Positions 1 to 14,100 of a stretch of 64,000 bases of DNA are shown here, one piece after another (positions within the stretch are counted from its first letter, which is position 1; the number at the start of each line of letters is the position of its first letter). The DNA is taken from NCBI GenBank assembly GCA_009746045.1, contig RPFO01000154.1, positions 7,492,693 to 7,556,692 on the forward strand, in the 5' to 3' direction. The notes under the pieces are model-generated. The model ran no database searches and was not told where the DNA came from. It saw only the letters and a program-made list of their open reading frames with translations. Position numbers and translations under genes: made by a program. This stretch comes from Mesostigma viride. Its lineage: Eukaryota; Streptophyta; Mesostigmatophyceae; Mesostigmatales; Mesostigmataceae.

Positions 1-415
1 GTGTGGCCTGCGGTGTTTTGCAAGACCTCGATGGCGATTGCATTTTCCTTAAGGCGCTGGTCAATGTCGCGGAGCTGGGCGGTGATGGAGTCGGAGGGGG
101 GGGGGGGGGGGAGGCGAGGAGGGTTGCGGTGGCGGTGGCGGTGGCGGTGGGGATGGTGGGGAGCTTAGCAGCCAGCTTACGACCCAAAGCTTGCATTTCG
201 CAAGCGAGGGGCGTCACGTGCTGTGAGAGGTGGTGGAGGAGGGTGAATTCTCCCAAGGGGACGGGTTGCCAGAGTTCCGCTGAAGAACGCTTAAGGATGG
301 AAAAGAGGGCGGCAAGCTGAAGGCGCGGTCGCGACCAGCCAGACAGGTCACCTACGCGGAACTGAAACTGGCTGCGGAAGCATTTGTGGCGGAGAGAGCT
401 AGAGTGGATGCGGTA
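1..415 (-). pseudogene. LINE ORF1 fragment, minus strand, cut by the window edge
   Basis: This stretch is a diverged copy of the ORF1 coding region near 57200-57610, in the same orientation, and shares with it long blocks such as the reverse complement of cggagctgggcggtgatgga. It includes the same G-homopolymer (about 16 G here, on the plus strand) that corresponds to a proline run in the protein. It continues off the left edge. The reading frame is not intact, so it is a remnant and not a gene. The plus-strand open frame over it (glycine/valine rich) is a shadow. Confidence 0.75.
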
Positions 416-416
416 T

Positions 417-656
417 TCAAACTGGGCCAGCTGGGACCAGTAGGTCATCCAGCAACATCTGGACGTAGTTCGTGACATGTTTCCCTACCCTTTTGGGAAT
501 GCCCTTGGGGCCAGGCCAGGTCAGAATGTGCCGCCCTGGCTGGCCAAGCCGCTGGGGGCCTGCCAGACCAAGGGCGGTGTCGACCTGGCTGGTGCGAGCA
601 AGGTGTCCTACAAATGCTATCCTACGCTGTCTAATCTCGTCCGAAATATGAGGCAT
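417..656 (-). pseudogene. LINE ORF2 C-terminal fragment
   Basis: The minus-strand frame encodes a piece with the block RQRRIAFVGHLARTSQVDT followed by a GRHILTWPGP stretch. The same block occurs at the C-terminus of the LINE polyproteins at 21280 and 26290 (QLVGHLARTNQVDT, LAGHLARTDQVDT). It is therefore the end of a non-LTR retrotransposon ORF2, detached from its reverse transcriptase. The neighbouring ORF1 fragment lies downstream of it on the same strand, so the two come from separate insertions. Confidence 0.75.
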
Positions 657-2110
657 GGGATGGGATGGGATGGATGGAGCGAATTATGTTAGACCTAGTT
701 ACAGGGTTATGTGCTACGTGATCTCCCAACGGAGGCATGTTATAATTGCACACGCATTGATTGGACATTACTGTGTGAGACAACTATTCCTGGTTACGCG
801 TCATATCAATACACTCCAATTTATTAATTAGAATTTCGAGTGGCAACATCTTATTTATCGGACAAACAAGGGAAACTTGAAACTGGGCGGGCAAACGAGC
901 ACACCCGAAAAGAAAAAAATTCCAGCAACTCCTGCTTGGGAAGACTTGCCCTCGGTTCACCAATACTCGGCCCCAACATCAGAACTCCTGGACATTGTGA
1001 AGAAAATTAGCCCATCATCCCGCTTGACTTGCAACCACCTTGACTGCCCATGGCATCAAAGTAATGCTCCTAGTACTATAAACCTATGTCGGCAATCAAG
1101 AGAGAGCTGCCTGCTGGATCTAGCGTCACTAATAAGGTACCCCAAGAAAGGATGCACCACGCCTAAAAGCACATGGCACTGGATACAACCCGCGGCCTGT
1201 AAGCAGTTCAATAACCTGCCGGACAGGTAAAAGTTCAGACAGCAACGTTGCTGCTATCAACATGTCCCAGCGAGTCACCTCTGTGGTTCTAGTCATCAGG
1301 ACTGGACCTGTTCTGCGAGTCTGCGACACAGTGCCCTCAAGACCAGAAGGGGAGCTATCAGGTTCATTTTCCCTTTGCCCACCATCGTCCGGCGGCAGCT
1401 TGCATGTCGAAACCATTCAACCCCCAACTATCTGGCAGTTCATTTCTTGGACCCATCCTCGGCGAACACAGCATTTGGCCCCCTCTGTCTCCGGGACGGC
1501 CGACCTAAGAAGCAGCGACTGTGTGATGCAGTCGTCTCTTGAGGCCCAAGTGGCTCCGCATTACGGTTAACCTCACAGTACCACAAACATTTACACCAGC
1601 CCAGGGATGGAGCTTTGATTGCCTCCGCGGCCGCGCCGCACCTCCACAGAGCCCACCGCTGGCTGCCCCACCGCTGACCACAGAGCCCACCGCGATAACA
1701 GGGCTGCTCCACTTCCCCATGGGCCACAAACTGAGGGGCATTCTTACAGAAACACCACAACCGACCGAGCAACGGGATTTGCCACGCCCACAGATAAAAT
1801 CAAGGGGCACAATCATCCTGCGCATATCCTGGTGTAGCTCAGCAGGCCTCGTTCCACTCCACTTCTGACATCCTTGTCTCTGCCACCAGCCCGAGAAAAA
1901 GCTGCAGGGCGCGGCCAAGAAACCCTATACTTGCCACGTTCCTATTCCAGCATCGACCTCCATCCCTTCTCGGACACTGTCTCCACCCATCAAGTGCCCC
2001 ACGACTCTCCCAATGGAGGCACATGCATGGAAGAATGAGTGGACGGCCGCGCATGCATATGGTTGTCTCTTTGATATCTCCTTGCTCTGGCACCGGCCCT
2101 GCCTCCACCT
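657..2110. other. Intergenic region downstream of the phosphatase gene
   Basis: I see no convincing gene here. It contains the 3' flank of the minus-strand phosphatase gene and, near 772-825, a copy of a dispersed repeat (gtgagacaactatkcctgg-like) found again at 20356 and, inverted, at 24728. Open frames on both strands are short, overlapping and without recognisable domains. Confidence 0.5.
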
Positions 2111-5100
2111 CTACTCTGGCACTGGCCCCTCTTCGGACATCATCTCCAGCAGCTCCTCGGCCGCCTGTGCCTGCTCTAGCAGTATGGCCGACGCGCGCAG
2201 GCCGCGCTCCCCCAACGAGCGGTCCACCCCGGCGAGCTGCTTGCGCAGCGGGTTGGAGGCGGCCGAGGCCGCGCTGGGCCCAGAGGGGGCGCCCGCGGCG
2301 GCCTTGCTGTTGCCGCCGCTCCTCCTGGCGCTGTTGGGCTTGCTGGAACTGGCAAACCCGGCCGGCTTCGGGGGCTGCGTGGGGATGAGGGAGCAGGGGA
2401 GCGGGGTTGTGGGGGAAGTAGGGGGGAAGGAAATCAAGGGTGAGCAAGCCATGGGTGGACAATGGACTGTGTTTATGATGGCCATGACAAAAGGTACCAC
2501 CATGATGAATGCGCATCAAGCCCTGCAGCACTCAGTCGTCCGGCTTGTTACAGCTTCCAGCAGTCAAGTGCTTGTGGCAGCTGCCGGCAGTCGAGTGCTT
2601 GTTGCAGCTGCCAGCAGTTACATGCTTATTACAGCTGCCAGTTTCCCCTCCAATTTACAATTTATAATAGCAAGCAGACATTTATCCGCGCCCTCAGACA
2701 CGAATGGCAAGTGAACACCTTTCAAAATGGCAAGTAAACTGAGACTGCACGAGCTAGCGGGTAAAGAGCAACGGAGCGGAAAGAACCGAAATGGGGATGG
2801 ATGATGTATGGCCACAATCATGGTCATGGTCCGTTCTGGTGGTGGAAGGCCACCAGGGGGTGAACGCAGAAGCCGCACTTACTGCTAGGCCCACAGATAT
2901 GAACCAACACTGCATTACACGCATTTATTACACACAGACTGTGTATAGTACACAGAAAACTGACATTGTACTGTACCGGTTTGCTATGCATGGACCATGC
3001 AAAATACCACGGCACGACCATAGACCGTGCCAAGTATATGAGACCGTACCATGTTTAGGACATTGTACGTGAAGACCATTTGCGATACCATGTCGGGGAC
3101 ATCGTACGTGAAGGCCATTACAAATGGGCTATGAATGTGCCTCCAACATGTGGGAGGTTGCCTTGCGAAGCCCTAGTCCGCGCTAGTACATCTGCGGAAG
3201 TCGTCGCAACCACCCTGTGCACGTGCACTAGCCCTTCGCCAAGCGACTACATGAATAAGCAAACCAGCCAAATATTTTAACCCAACATTGCCTCGCAAAG
3301 CCGTCGCCCACATTGGAGACTAGATGGGACAGGCAGGCAAGCCATCCCTCACGTGGTCAACCAACGGACAGCCTTGGAGTGGCATCACAGCGGATGACAG
3401 CGTAGGCCGGATACCACCAACACACCCTCTTGGGCCTTGGCCTTGCCCAGGGAACAGGAACGGCCAATGCCAGTGCTCCGATGACAACGGGACTTGAAGG
3501 GGTAATTGTGAGGATTTTGAAAAGTCGCTGTAGGTACCAAGGTCACTGTATGCTGTCGATACCAAAGTTGGCACCTTTAGTGAGACACGTTCTTTGATTC
3601 CTCTTTGATTATTGCAATGTCACTGTAGAAGCTGGCAGAGCCAGTGTAAAGCCACTGTAATCATATGGCTGCACACTGGCAGAATGGCCGGGTAAGATGT
3701 CAAGATGGCCTCACCAGAACGTGCATGCTCAGCCGCGGCATGCGCGGGGGGGGGGAGGGGTTGACCAGGTCCTAAGTCCGCTGAAGCGGGAGCAGCCATC
3801 CATGAGAGGCAATGGCATGGGCAGCCACGCCATCGGAAGAAAAAAATGCATGAGCATTGGACGGGGCAGCATGAGCAGGATGCCCCTTAATCACCTATGG
3901 CAATCGCTCCAGTACCAGTACGAAACAAACAAACAAACAAACAAAAGTAGGAAGCTTGACACATACTAAAAAAAACTTTAAGAAGAACTTCACGAGAACA
4001 AAGTACTGGGATTGGTTCTCATGTAGATTACGAACTTGTAGATCGATATGTTGGCAATAAGGGTTGAGTGAGTCTAATGATGGACCTACTACCAGAGCTG
4101 TTAAAGAGGAAATCCACCAATTGATGATGTTCCATTATGGAGACCTGCTAGGTAAACGAATGCGCAAGGAAAATATGCCTCTAAACTGTTCTGCCTCGTC
4201 AGCTGATCCCCCCCTCCGATGCATTTCCCATGCATCTTGGCCCGCCCCCCCCCCCCCCCCCCCCTCCTTCCCCGGAGCTTACACTCTCCGCCATCACTTG
4301 AACTCAATGGACACCAGCTCCTATAGCTTAAGCCCGCACACACATCTTAATCACCAGAAAAAAGACATGAATTCATAACATAACAAAAATAAAACCCTCC
4401 ACTGACAAGGCCTTTTTCCTGGGACTTCACCCCACAACTGCACATGTGCAACCCCCACCAGGTTTTCCCCCCTATTGGCTCGCGTGCCCTCAACGCCAGG
4501 CCAATCCAGGAGGTCCCGCTATAGCTCCACATTCCTACCACCCCTTGCTTGTCATCCCTTGCTTCACAACCGTCACTCCTTACCCCTTCTCACCCCTCCG
4601 CCCTCACCTGCATGCCCCCCTTGCGCGCGGCCTCACCTGCACGCCCCCCTTGCGCGCGGCCTCACCTGCATGCCCCCCTTGCGCGCGGCCTCCTCCAGGC
4701 TGGCAGCCACAAGCTTGGCGCTGTCGGCCATCTGCTGGGCAACGTTGCGGCTCATCTCCAGCTCCTGACAGCGTGCGAAACAATAAGAAACATTTGAATA
4801 ACAATGAGAAACATATCAAGAAATTAATATGAGTGACACGATGAGAAACAAATGACAACCGCAAACACACACACACACACAACACATGTAACACAATCAG
4901 CAAACAAAGGGATGATTAGAACAAAGCCACCCATCATTACATCAAGCACAACAACTGCTGCACAAAATGAGCTAGAGAGGCAGTGCGCATCCAGCTGATG
5001 GCCACGGCAAACTATTTTCACAAAGGCAACCTCAGTAACGTCATTACCAACGGTGGCAGATATGGACAAAATGCCTAAACAAGCCATAGCTCCAAGACAT

Positions 5101-8100
5101 GTTTCGCGAGTATGACCACACCTACAACAAAACACCACCAGCATCGCGGTACCATCCATCACGCAACCCATCACTACAAACAGTGTTTGCGGCGGCCATC
5201 TCCTCCTTACGCCCTCCATCATGGGCATCGTGGCCTGCCCGCTTGTGGCAGTGACAGAAGCTAGTGCGAGCTCGTCGAGGGCGTCCTCCTCTCGTTGTGT
5301 ATAGGGGTCGAAGGTTCCTTTATCGGTACCCACCTGATGCAGTCTAAGTGATAATTTATTAAGCATGGGCAAGGTACACAAACTGCATGTCCATACACCA
5401 CTTATAACCACCCACCGCGTTGGCGGCAGCCAGCTCCTCGGCGCGCTTGGCGGCCGCCTGCAGGTCGGACCGCAGCGACAGCATCTCCTCCTCCTTGGAC
5501 TCGAGCGCGTGGCGCGCGGCCGCCAGCTCAGCGTCGCGCGTTGCTAGGGTCGCGTGCAGCTTGGCTGCCTCTAGCGCCTCCCCTTCCAGCTGTGAGCCCT
5601 TCACCTGCCGGCGATGGAGATAAGGGGGGACGTGTCTCATAGTGAGTATTAATGAGACAAACCAGCGCAGGCATGGCATTACTATACTATAGTGACCATG
5701 GTATCCATGACGCAACCAGCGCAGGCAAGAAATCTATACCATAGAAACCATAGTGAGTGCGTTTGTAAGGATGGGCCTCCCCTTCTATCTGCAGGCCCTT
5801 CACCTGAAGTGGTTGGATCCGATCATTACAGGGGGCACATAGCCAGGATCCGCCGAGGTGGGGGAGGGGTTATCTATAGCGGGGATGTATACTCGGACGG
5901 GCCAATGCAGGTAGGACTTTTTTAGTGGGCACGTTTTCAAGGATAGCGACAGTAAATCTATGATAGTAAAATCTGATAGGCCGGGGCAGAGGGCGGTGTC
6001 TTGTAGCCGTGCACCTGGCGTGACAGGTGGTTAGGCTAAGGACGGCAAGGGTGTCATGTGCAGGGTGTCACGGGGCAAGCACCCTGGGCTTACAGGGGTC
6101 GTCGTGTACACGTACACGTATACACTTATGAAGTCCAACACACGCACGGAAACCGCGGTCCGTAGAGGTACGCAAATTGTCAAGGGGTACGCAAATTGTG
6201 TTGGAATATTAGTTCAGTTCAGCACACTACTATTTTTCTTCCCCCCCCCCCCCCCTCCCCGCCTCCCCACATCATCAGCGCACACGGCATTTCCTGCTAG
6301 GTAGGTCGTGCTTGTTTCAATGTCAATTCCCTTTAAGAGACGTTTCATTACAAAAATAAATAAATGTGTAATTACAATGTTTACAGTTTTGTCCCCGTCT
6401 GGGTTCGTGCCGCCAGAGGCCGTGCTACTTCCACCACCAAGGCCGGGCTACTCTGCTACACCTACGGGGACCGCGCCACCTAAATGTACACCAAGTTTAA
6501 GACCAGTTTAACTATCGCCGCGATCGAAAAAGTTGATCTACAGGCATGCTCCGGCAACAACCGCCGCGCTTGTGAGGTCATTCTAGGGACATGCTCCGTG
6601 TGCGCCAGGGGGTCACAGGTGCCACACGGGCGGATGCCAGAAAAAGAGGAGGACGGAGACGGCGGTCAGGCACAACGGCGCGCCCACCTGCGCGCACGCG
6701 GGACGTGGCAGGTGGGTGGGGGCCGCGGCGGGCACAGGAGGGACGAGATAACGTAAGGAGACCAGCGGGGGCACACGGAAGAACACACGCGCGGATATCG
6801 AGACGAAAAAGGATATCGCAGATAAACACCGCGGACGAGGTAAACACTAATAATAATTTGACACAGTGAAAAAGGTAAGCGGATACCGTTTTGGAGACAG
6901 TCTATCGTATGGGACCGAAATTAATACCAATGTCCTTTAACTGCCACAGTCACCCGGGGAACCGTCGTCGAAAATAAGGTCTTTAGAAGATGACGAGCAG
7001 CTGGGCCATGTGCTTGACTTACTCGACTGAAATCGTTGCTTTTCTGGTCTCCGCCAGAAAGGAAAATAGATTGGTTAAGAGTTTTTACTAAACAGCAATA
7101 ACAGCAAGGCAATGGTTTCTTTCACAAAAAAGGGTGGAGGTGATGCAGCATTGCTGACCGGTGGCTAGAAATTCTCCGTTGCAAGCTGCAAAGCTTACAA
7201 GCACAAAACAAGCCCCATTGCGAAGCCGGCCTGCCTAAATCCAAACCGTGCCGACCACATTAAGTACATAGCAGCTTCTCACTGGTCTTCAAACTTTGCC
7301 AGCGTACATGCAAGCCGTGCAGCACCAGGCAGTCCCCGTCACTGCTAGAGGACAGCAGCGATTGTGACACGCCAGCCGTGCGGAAAAGAGCGCGTGATAT
7401 TGAAGCGGCGTCGCCAAGGCCCACATGATCCACACGACCCAGCTGACCACGACTACCATAATCACGCTTTCACCCTCATAACTACATCACACTGTATCGC
7501 AATGCCCTTGCGCCCCCCAAAAGGTTGAGGTAGCCCTACAGCCTCCCTAGTAAGCCCCACCCGTCAACCTGGCGGCCCTGTTCTAGCCCCCCAACCTCTT
7601 CAACTCACAAGCAGCCAACCACCGCCTTACAATATCACCTCCTATACTATATGATAGATGATAGCCTTTCATGCATGGTGCAGGCATTATACTGTGCTAT
7701 ACCGATGTCTCACTTAATCCCGATACCAGCCATGACCTGCTCGCTCTTGCCCCATGTCCAGAGATCCTGACCGATGGCCCAGGTACCACCCTGCCACCGG
7801 CTACAGTGACCGCTACAATCACCACCAGCACCGAAAGGAGACCCACCGCGAGGCTGAGCAGCTCCTCCAGTCGCTTCTGATTGGCCGCTAGTTCGTCCTC
7901 GAGCGCCTGCGTCTGTGCCTGGTAGAGCATCTTCACCGCCTCAATCGTGGCCTGGTGTAGGTAGGGCAACGTGGACAGGGGGAGGATATGGGAAGTGGGC
8001 TCAGGTCACCCAACATGAACCACACTGGGCAGTGATTAACGTACAAGGAATATCGCATATATATACAAGGAATATCGCATCGCCCGGCCCGTTAAGTTTG

Positions 8101-11100
8101 TTTGTGATGATCAATACGTGAAAAGACTACAGTTACGTGTACATCAGGGCATCCAGGCACATCTGCTCGTGCATGTGAGTATTCATTGGCAAGGCAAGTA
8201 CGGCAGCTAAGGTGCATAGGGTGTACAGGGTTGCATACACAGGGTAGATCTGCAGCTTGGCAAATTTGCAACAACGAAATGCCAGCGTTTCCTTTCGAAA
8301 CAAATCACAACTGGAGGTTACAATCTCGGACTATCTGCACAGGCAGGCATGGAAGAAATTTGTAAGGGGGGCACTCTCCTTGCTTTTGCTCGCATGCCCA
8401 TGCCATGAGAACACTCACCAGATCGGTTTCCACCCTCCGAGACATGTCAAACGAAATCAGTTTTTGCTGCAGGTGCCACAGCCCACGGTGGAAACCCAAG
8501 GCCAGGACGATGGCATTGACACACAGGAGGGAGGACAGTGCAGCGAGAAAAACCAGAGGTAAGAGCTTCAGCAAACGTGCGTCAGCACTCATCAACTTGT
8601 ATGTATGATGGCAACGAATGGTACAAGTCCAAAATTTTGCCAAGCTTAGGCATTTACTATAACGCCGGCAAGTGTTGCCATGCATGCCGGCAAGTGCTAG
8701 CATGACCAACTGGATCGCCAACACTCACAACGGAACTTGAATTGCATGTGCAAGGAATGGGTGGATATTTACTGGCACTACGTGCTACCCGAAGACAATG
8801 CAAAACCGACAAAGCATGTCATGATATCCGCAGGATGGTCACAAGCATGGGTACAAGGTGAGACTCTCTGGGAAGCAGCCAACCCATTCTGCCACACACA
8901 TACAAGCCCAGCTCTCCAGTGGCTTCTATCACAGCCATCCACTGCAAGGCACAACAAGGGCAAAGCGCTTCCATGGCTGCACATCTACAGCACCCACCTG
9001 CGCCCCCTTCCAGTCGGTGTCCATGTTGCCGTGCACGCCGCCCGCGCACCTCCCCTCGTAGATAGCCTTGGACATCATCGTCAGCTCGTCGTTGCGCAGG
9101 GCTGGAGAAACAAGGCCCAATAGTAAACCAATGGGTCCAGGCCCGCCGAGGCAAGCAAAGGCAGGCATGAGAGTGAAGGCATTGGGCATCATGGTCAGCT
9201 CCTTATTGCACAGCGACTATGCGGAAAAGGTCGAACCATCCCAGGATCAAGGCAAGGTGAGGCAAGGATGGGACATGGGGCCTTGGGGGGGGATGTCATC
9301 ATCAAGGACTGCGCCGCACACGCTTTGGGGAAGACGATTAATGAGCACCGAAGTGATGAGCACCAAACCAGGGGTTGAAGTTGTGACCACAACAGATGCT
9401 GCACCGGAGCGACCGAGTTTTAACATGCCAAATTATTAACCAGGGAAAACAGTGATTGGGCATGGATGCAAGAGCAAGCGGTCATTGCACTGGACTCAAC
9501 CTAGCTGCGCCATGCTTGCCATGTACAAATGCCACGTACCATTCAGTCCATGTCATTGTTTTGCGGGCAACGCGGAAAAGATAAGGGCAGGCTCGAGCTA
9601 CCATGTTCCGGATTCTCCCGATTTCTGGCCTGCGCTGGTTGTCTCCTTGATGTATGCCACGTACTCTCTAGTCTGCTTGTCTGCTGGTCGCTGAACCCTT
9701 GTGCTGGTCACTACACTCACCCAGGAAGCGCAGGCGCACCATCTCCCAGCAGTCCATGTAAGGGTGCGCAATCGGGCGCGCCGTCTTGATCATCTTGTGT
9801 GCCTCCTGCTGGCTGTGGCCCTGCGAAGCGCAGAAGCGATGGGTGGCGACAGGGGTGGGGGCGCAGATGCCAGCATGAACGAGGGCACAGACACAAATTA
9901 GTACCAGTGTGGGCGCACGCACGCAACAACGTAGGCGCATGGAGGCAACATCTGGCCGCATGCGGGCAAAGGCGCGTGCGCATGTCGAAGCCAGCTTGAA
10001 CAGGCACCAGGCACGGGTCCAGGTTCGCCCCCCAGATGCCAGCATAAACCACATATACCAACATGAGCATGCTGACGCCACATGCCAAACTCAACAGCAC
10101 CCATTTCACAGCTCCGCAAGGCAACGATGCCTTGGATTCGACCGGTTCTTGGTGGAGTATTCTCAACTCACACTTGGGACTTGGTACTCCCACACTTCTG
10201 TCATCTCCCATCCCATCCCTCCCAAACACGTCCCAGATGATCCAACCATGGCAAGTCCCCACTTGACCGCCACATCGCCTCACGGGTGAAGGGCGCATGC
10301 CCCCTCTCCCCCGCCTGTGGCGCACACGTACCAGCGCATATACGCATATTCCGTTTTACAACATGGTCGTATTAATGGATTGGGCACGCACCAGCACAAA
10401 GGGGAGCTACCCTCGTCGGCTTGCTCACGCCCATGACCACGCACCAGCACAAAGTGGAGCTACCCTCGTCGGCTTGCTCGCGCCCATGACCACGCACCAG
10501 CACAAAGGGGAGCTACCCTCGTCGGCCCATGACCACGCACCAGCACAACGGGGAGCTACCCTCGTCGGCATGCTCGCGCCCATGACCACGCACCAGCACA
10601 AAGGGGAGGTACCCTCGTCGGCTTGCTCGCGCCCATGACCACGCACCAGCACAAAGGGGAGGTACCCTCGTCGGCTTGCTCACGCCCATGACCACGCACC
10701 AGCACAAAGGGGAGGTACCCTCGTCGGCTTGCTCGCGCCCATGACCACGCACCAGCACAAAGGGGAGCTACCCTCGTCGGCTTGCTCGCGCCCATGACCA
10801 CGCACCAGCACAAAGGGGAGGTACCCTCGTCGGCTCACTAGCATCCATGTATTTATCCAGGGGCAACGCACCAGCACAAACGTGAGGTACCCCAGCACGG
10901 TGAGCGTAGCGCGGTTGATGCCCGCGGTGCAGTGCACGTAGACCTTCTTGTCCAGCGCGCGCAAGGTGGCCAGCACGCGCACCGCCTCAGGGAGCATGCG
11001 CGCCTGGGGGGAGGGGGGAGGGGGGCGGAGAGCAGAGGGAACCCACCAGTGAAAAGCAGATGGAGCGAAGAACATTATTAGGAATAGGAATAGAAGGAGA

Positions 11101-14100
11101 GCCAAGAACAATATTAAGGGAGCGAAGAACATAGATAATTGTTAGGAAGTGAGCAAAGAATATGACTAGGAAGGATTAATGGGGGGGGAGGGCGGGAGCG
11201 CCAGCTACACCGTGGCGGGGCAAGGTACGACAGGGCATGGGGGGGCGAGGCAAGGATCACCAGGGCCAACGGGAGCCAGGGGGGGGATGGACGGGGCAAG
11301 GTGAAGTGAGGGGAGCAGCAGGGCAAGCACACAGGGAAGGCGGGAACATTTACATAAAATGGAACTTGCGGTGCCCCAAATCTGGTGCATGCATCGTGAA
11401 GCATTTGGGGTAGGAGGGGGTAAGAAGGGAAATGCCTTAACTCCGCTTCATTGGATGACAAAGGGGCAAGCGGAGATTGATGGAGGGCGCAGAAGGTGAC
11501 AATGGTGTGGTTGGAGGTTGGGGGGACAGGGAGCCAGCCCTCACCTGGTCGTGGTGGTCAAAATCTCGAACCGCCACGTGGCACCAGAGCGCGCCCCTCT
11601 GCGCCGCACGAGCACGGATCTCCTTGTAGGGAATCTGCGCCATCGAGAATGATCAGCAACGAAAAAAAAAAAAGGCCAAGTGACGAGAAAGGACCGATCG
11701 CACTACATAAAGAGAGTCAGAACTGCAGCCACAGAACCAGCGTAAGCAAAATAAGCAAAGTTAACCATAATAAGAAAGTTAAATATATTGTGACCAAAAC
11801 ACTGCCGGGTTACAGCAGAAATGCAAAGGGGCATTTGTGCACGGGCCATGAAAAGCAACCCAAAGCAATCATTGGTAGCGGTGCGGTGGAACGAGGCACA
11901 TTCTCGCCATACCATTATCACATCACAGTGCCACCTGTTGCCACCGTTGGCAATGCCCCACACAGCGCGGCACTGACACCTAATCAGGCCAGCGACCCAG
12001 GCGCTGCAAACAAGCAGCTATACCCTCAACAGGACAAAATCTACCAAACATGTGTATCTGCCACCATCCGTTCTTTACGGTACCAATGGAATGCAGGGCC
12101 TCCACTCAACTTCCCACCATACCACCCCCACACTGCGCGCCAAACGCCCTACTAAACCATTCACATGCAGCGCCTCAAACGTGCCACCAAACCACTCGCA
12201 TCCAGAGCCTCAAACGTGCCACCAAACCACTCACATGCAGCGCCTCAAAGCATCCCTGGGACTGGAGGCACAGGATTGCGTTGCAGCCGGTAGAGTCGAT
12301 GATCGTGTCCTGTGCAAGGAGCAGGAAAAGGCAGACATGGGCACAAGAAAAGGGCACAGGACGCAATAAGGGCGAATAGAAGCTTGGCCGAAGATCCCCA
12401 TACGAGGACAAGACAGGCAGTGAAGTATCCAGGGAGGATAAACACACAGGTGATGGACCTTGCCACGCCTGCCATTCTATTTTCCTCCACCGATAATAGG
12501 CTGCCGACAATTGGTGCACCCCAAAAATGCACCCTACTCCACAACCCAAGCCATACCGAATAGAAGACTTGACAACAGCGTGGCCTCCAGAAACACCACT
12601 AAACTTTCTCAAGCACCCACCCACCCACCCACCCACCCACCCACCCACCCACCCACCCACCCACCCACCCACCCACCCACCCACCCACCCACCCACCCAC
12701 CCACCCACCCACCCACCCACCCACCCACCCACCCACCCACCCACCCACCCACCCACCCACCCACACCTCCCCAAGACCACACATGCCGACGCGCCCCATT
12801 CTTGGAGTACTGCGGTCAAGAGACGACATGAGACCTTGGGACGGATGGCTCTCCCCACACCATCTGTCCCCCAGCCACCCCCAGCCCACCCCACGGAGCA
12901 ACACCCTCCTGCCCACCCCACGCGCACGTACCACGTTCTCGGTGGACCGCGGGCACGAGCCGACATAGACCTCGGGTGTGATGCCACTCCAGTTGAGCGT
13001 CCACTTCCACGAGTCGATCCCCTTGTCCTCCTCCGCGTCATCGCCCGACGCCTTGGACTCCTCCTGCGCGTGTGCAGCGGGGGATATGTTGTGGCACGAG
13101 AGACTAAAGTGAGTAGATTGCGGAATAGATACAGACAAAGTTACTTTGTGGAACGCGACTGCATTAGCTGATTACATTGTGACTGCATGGAAAGTGACTG
13201 CAATAAACCGTGAATGCATCAGTTAAAAAGCAAAGCAGCAAATGGATAGATCACAAAGGCGCACTAGGTCCGGCTCCCACGAAGCCCAGCACAAATAAGG
13301 CGCATGTAGAGACCAACTGCAGATCTTCTCTCAGTGTGGAACGAGAAATGGTGTGGAGTTCAAACATTTACCATCTGTATACATCTTGTTCAATTTCGAA
13401 TTCCTTTTTATCCTCATAGGCTTGAATATGATGTTATATTATGAGGGGGGATATCGCAGGGATGCAGCGCGTGATCCTGATGGGATGCGGGGAAGACAGG
13501 CGATGCAGGCGGCGAAGAGAAAGGGAGGGAGGGAGAACACCAGCAACTTTGGCTAGCAGTGGCCGATAGATACTGACACAAATGAGCAAATCTTACAATG
13601 CTTCGAGCAGGAAAATCAGCAAATGCACAGCCAACTTTCGGAAAGGCTGCCGGGACATGTAAGGGGAAAGAAAAAACAAATGCAGGCTATCAGCACGGTG
13701 TACAAGCGCGCAGCTGCCAGTCCTGGCGGGCAGTTCTAAAGGCCACAGAGGCAAGTGAATTCAAAAGAGTGCAGGGGCGAATTCAATTATAAATTGCCAA
13801 GGCTGCCCCTGCCACCGCTACGACCTCAGCCCAAACCGATCAAGAAAAAAAAGGGCAGAAAAATGCAGCATCGAATACATGCACGCACCCTCCTCAAGAT
13901 TACATAGAGCACCAAATCCTGACAAGAAGCCATGATATACTGGAAACATACGAATGGCTGGCTGCGGCGCGGGATAGATCCATAGAACGACAGACTTTAC
14001 TACAGACTTCACGACAGATGCGCTATCGAGGCGACAGGATGGCCGCCGTCAACGGCAACGCAACATTACCATCGCTTTGGCGTTACGTCATACCTCTCGT

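Noticed and set aside
2013-2714. 233-codon plus-strand open frame
   Set aside because: Antisense to the last phosphatase exon, which has the coiled-coil coding pattern, an acceptor in phase and a stop.
12175-13138. Long open frames on both strands with WVGG and PTHP repeats
   Set aside because: Produced by the (CCCA)n microsatellite in a phosphatase intron; unit length and periodicity explain them.
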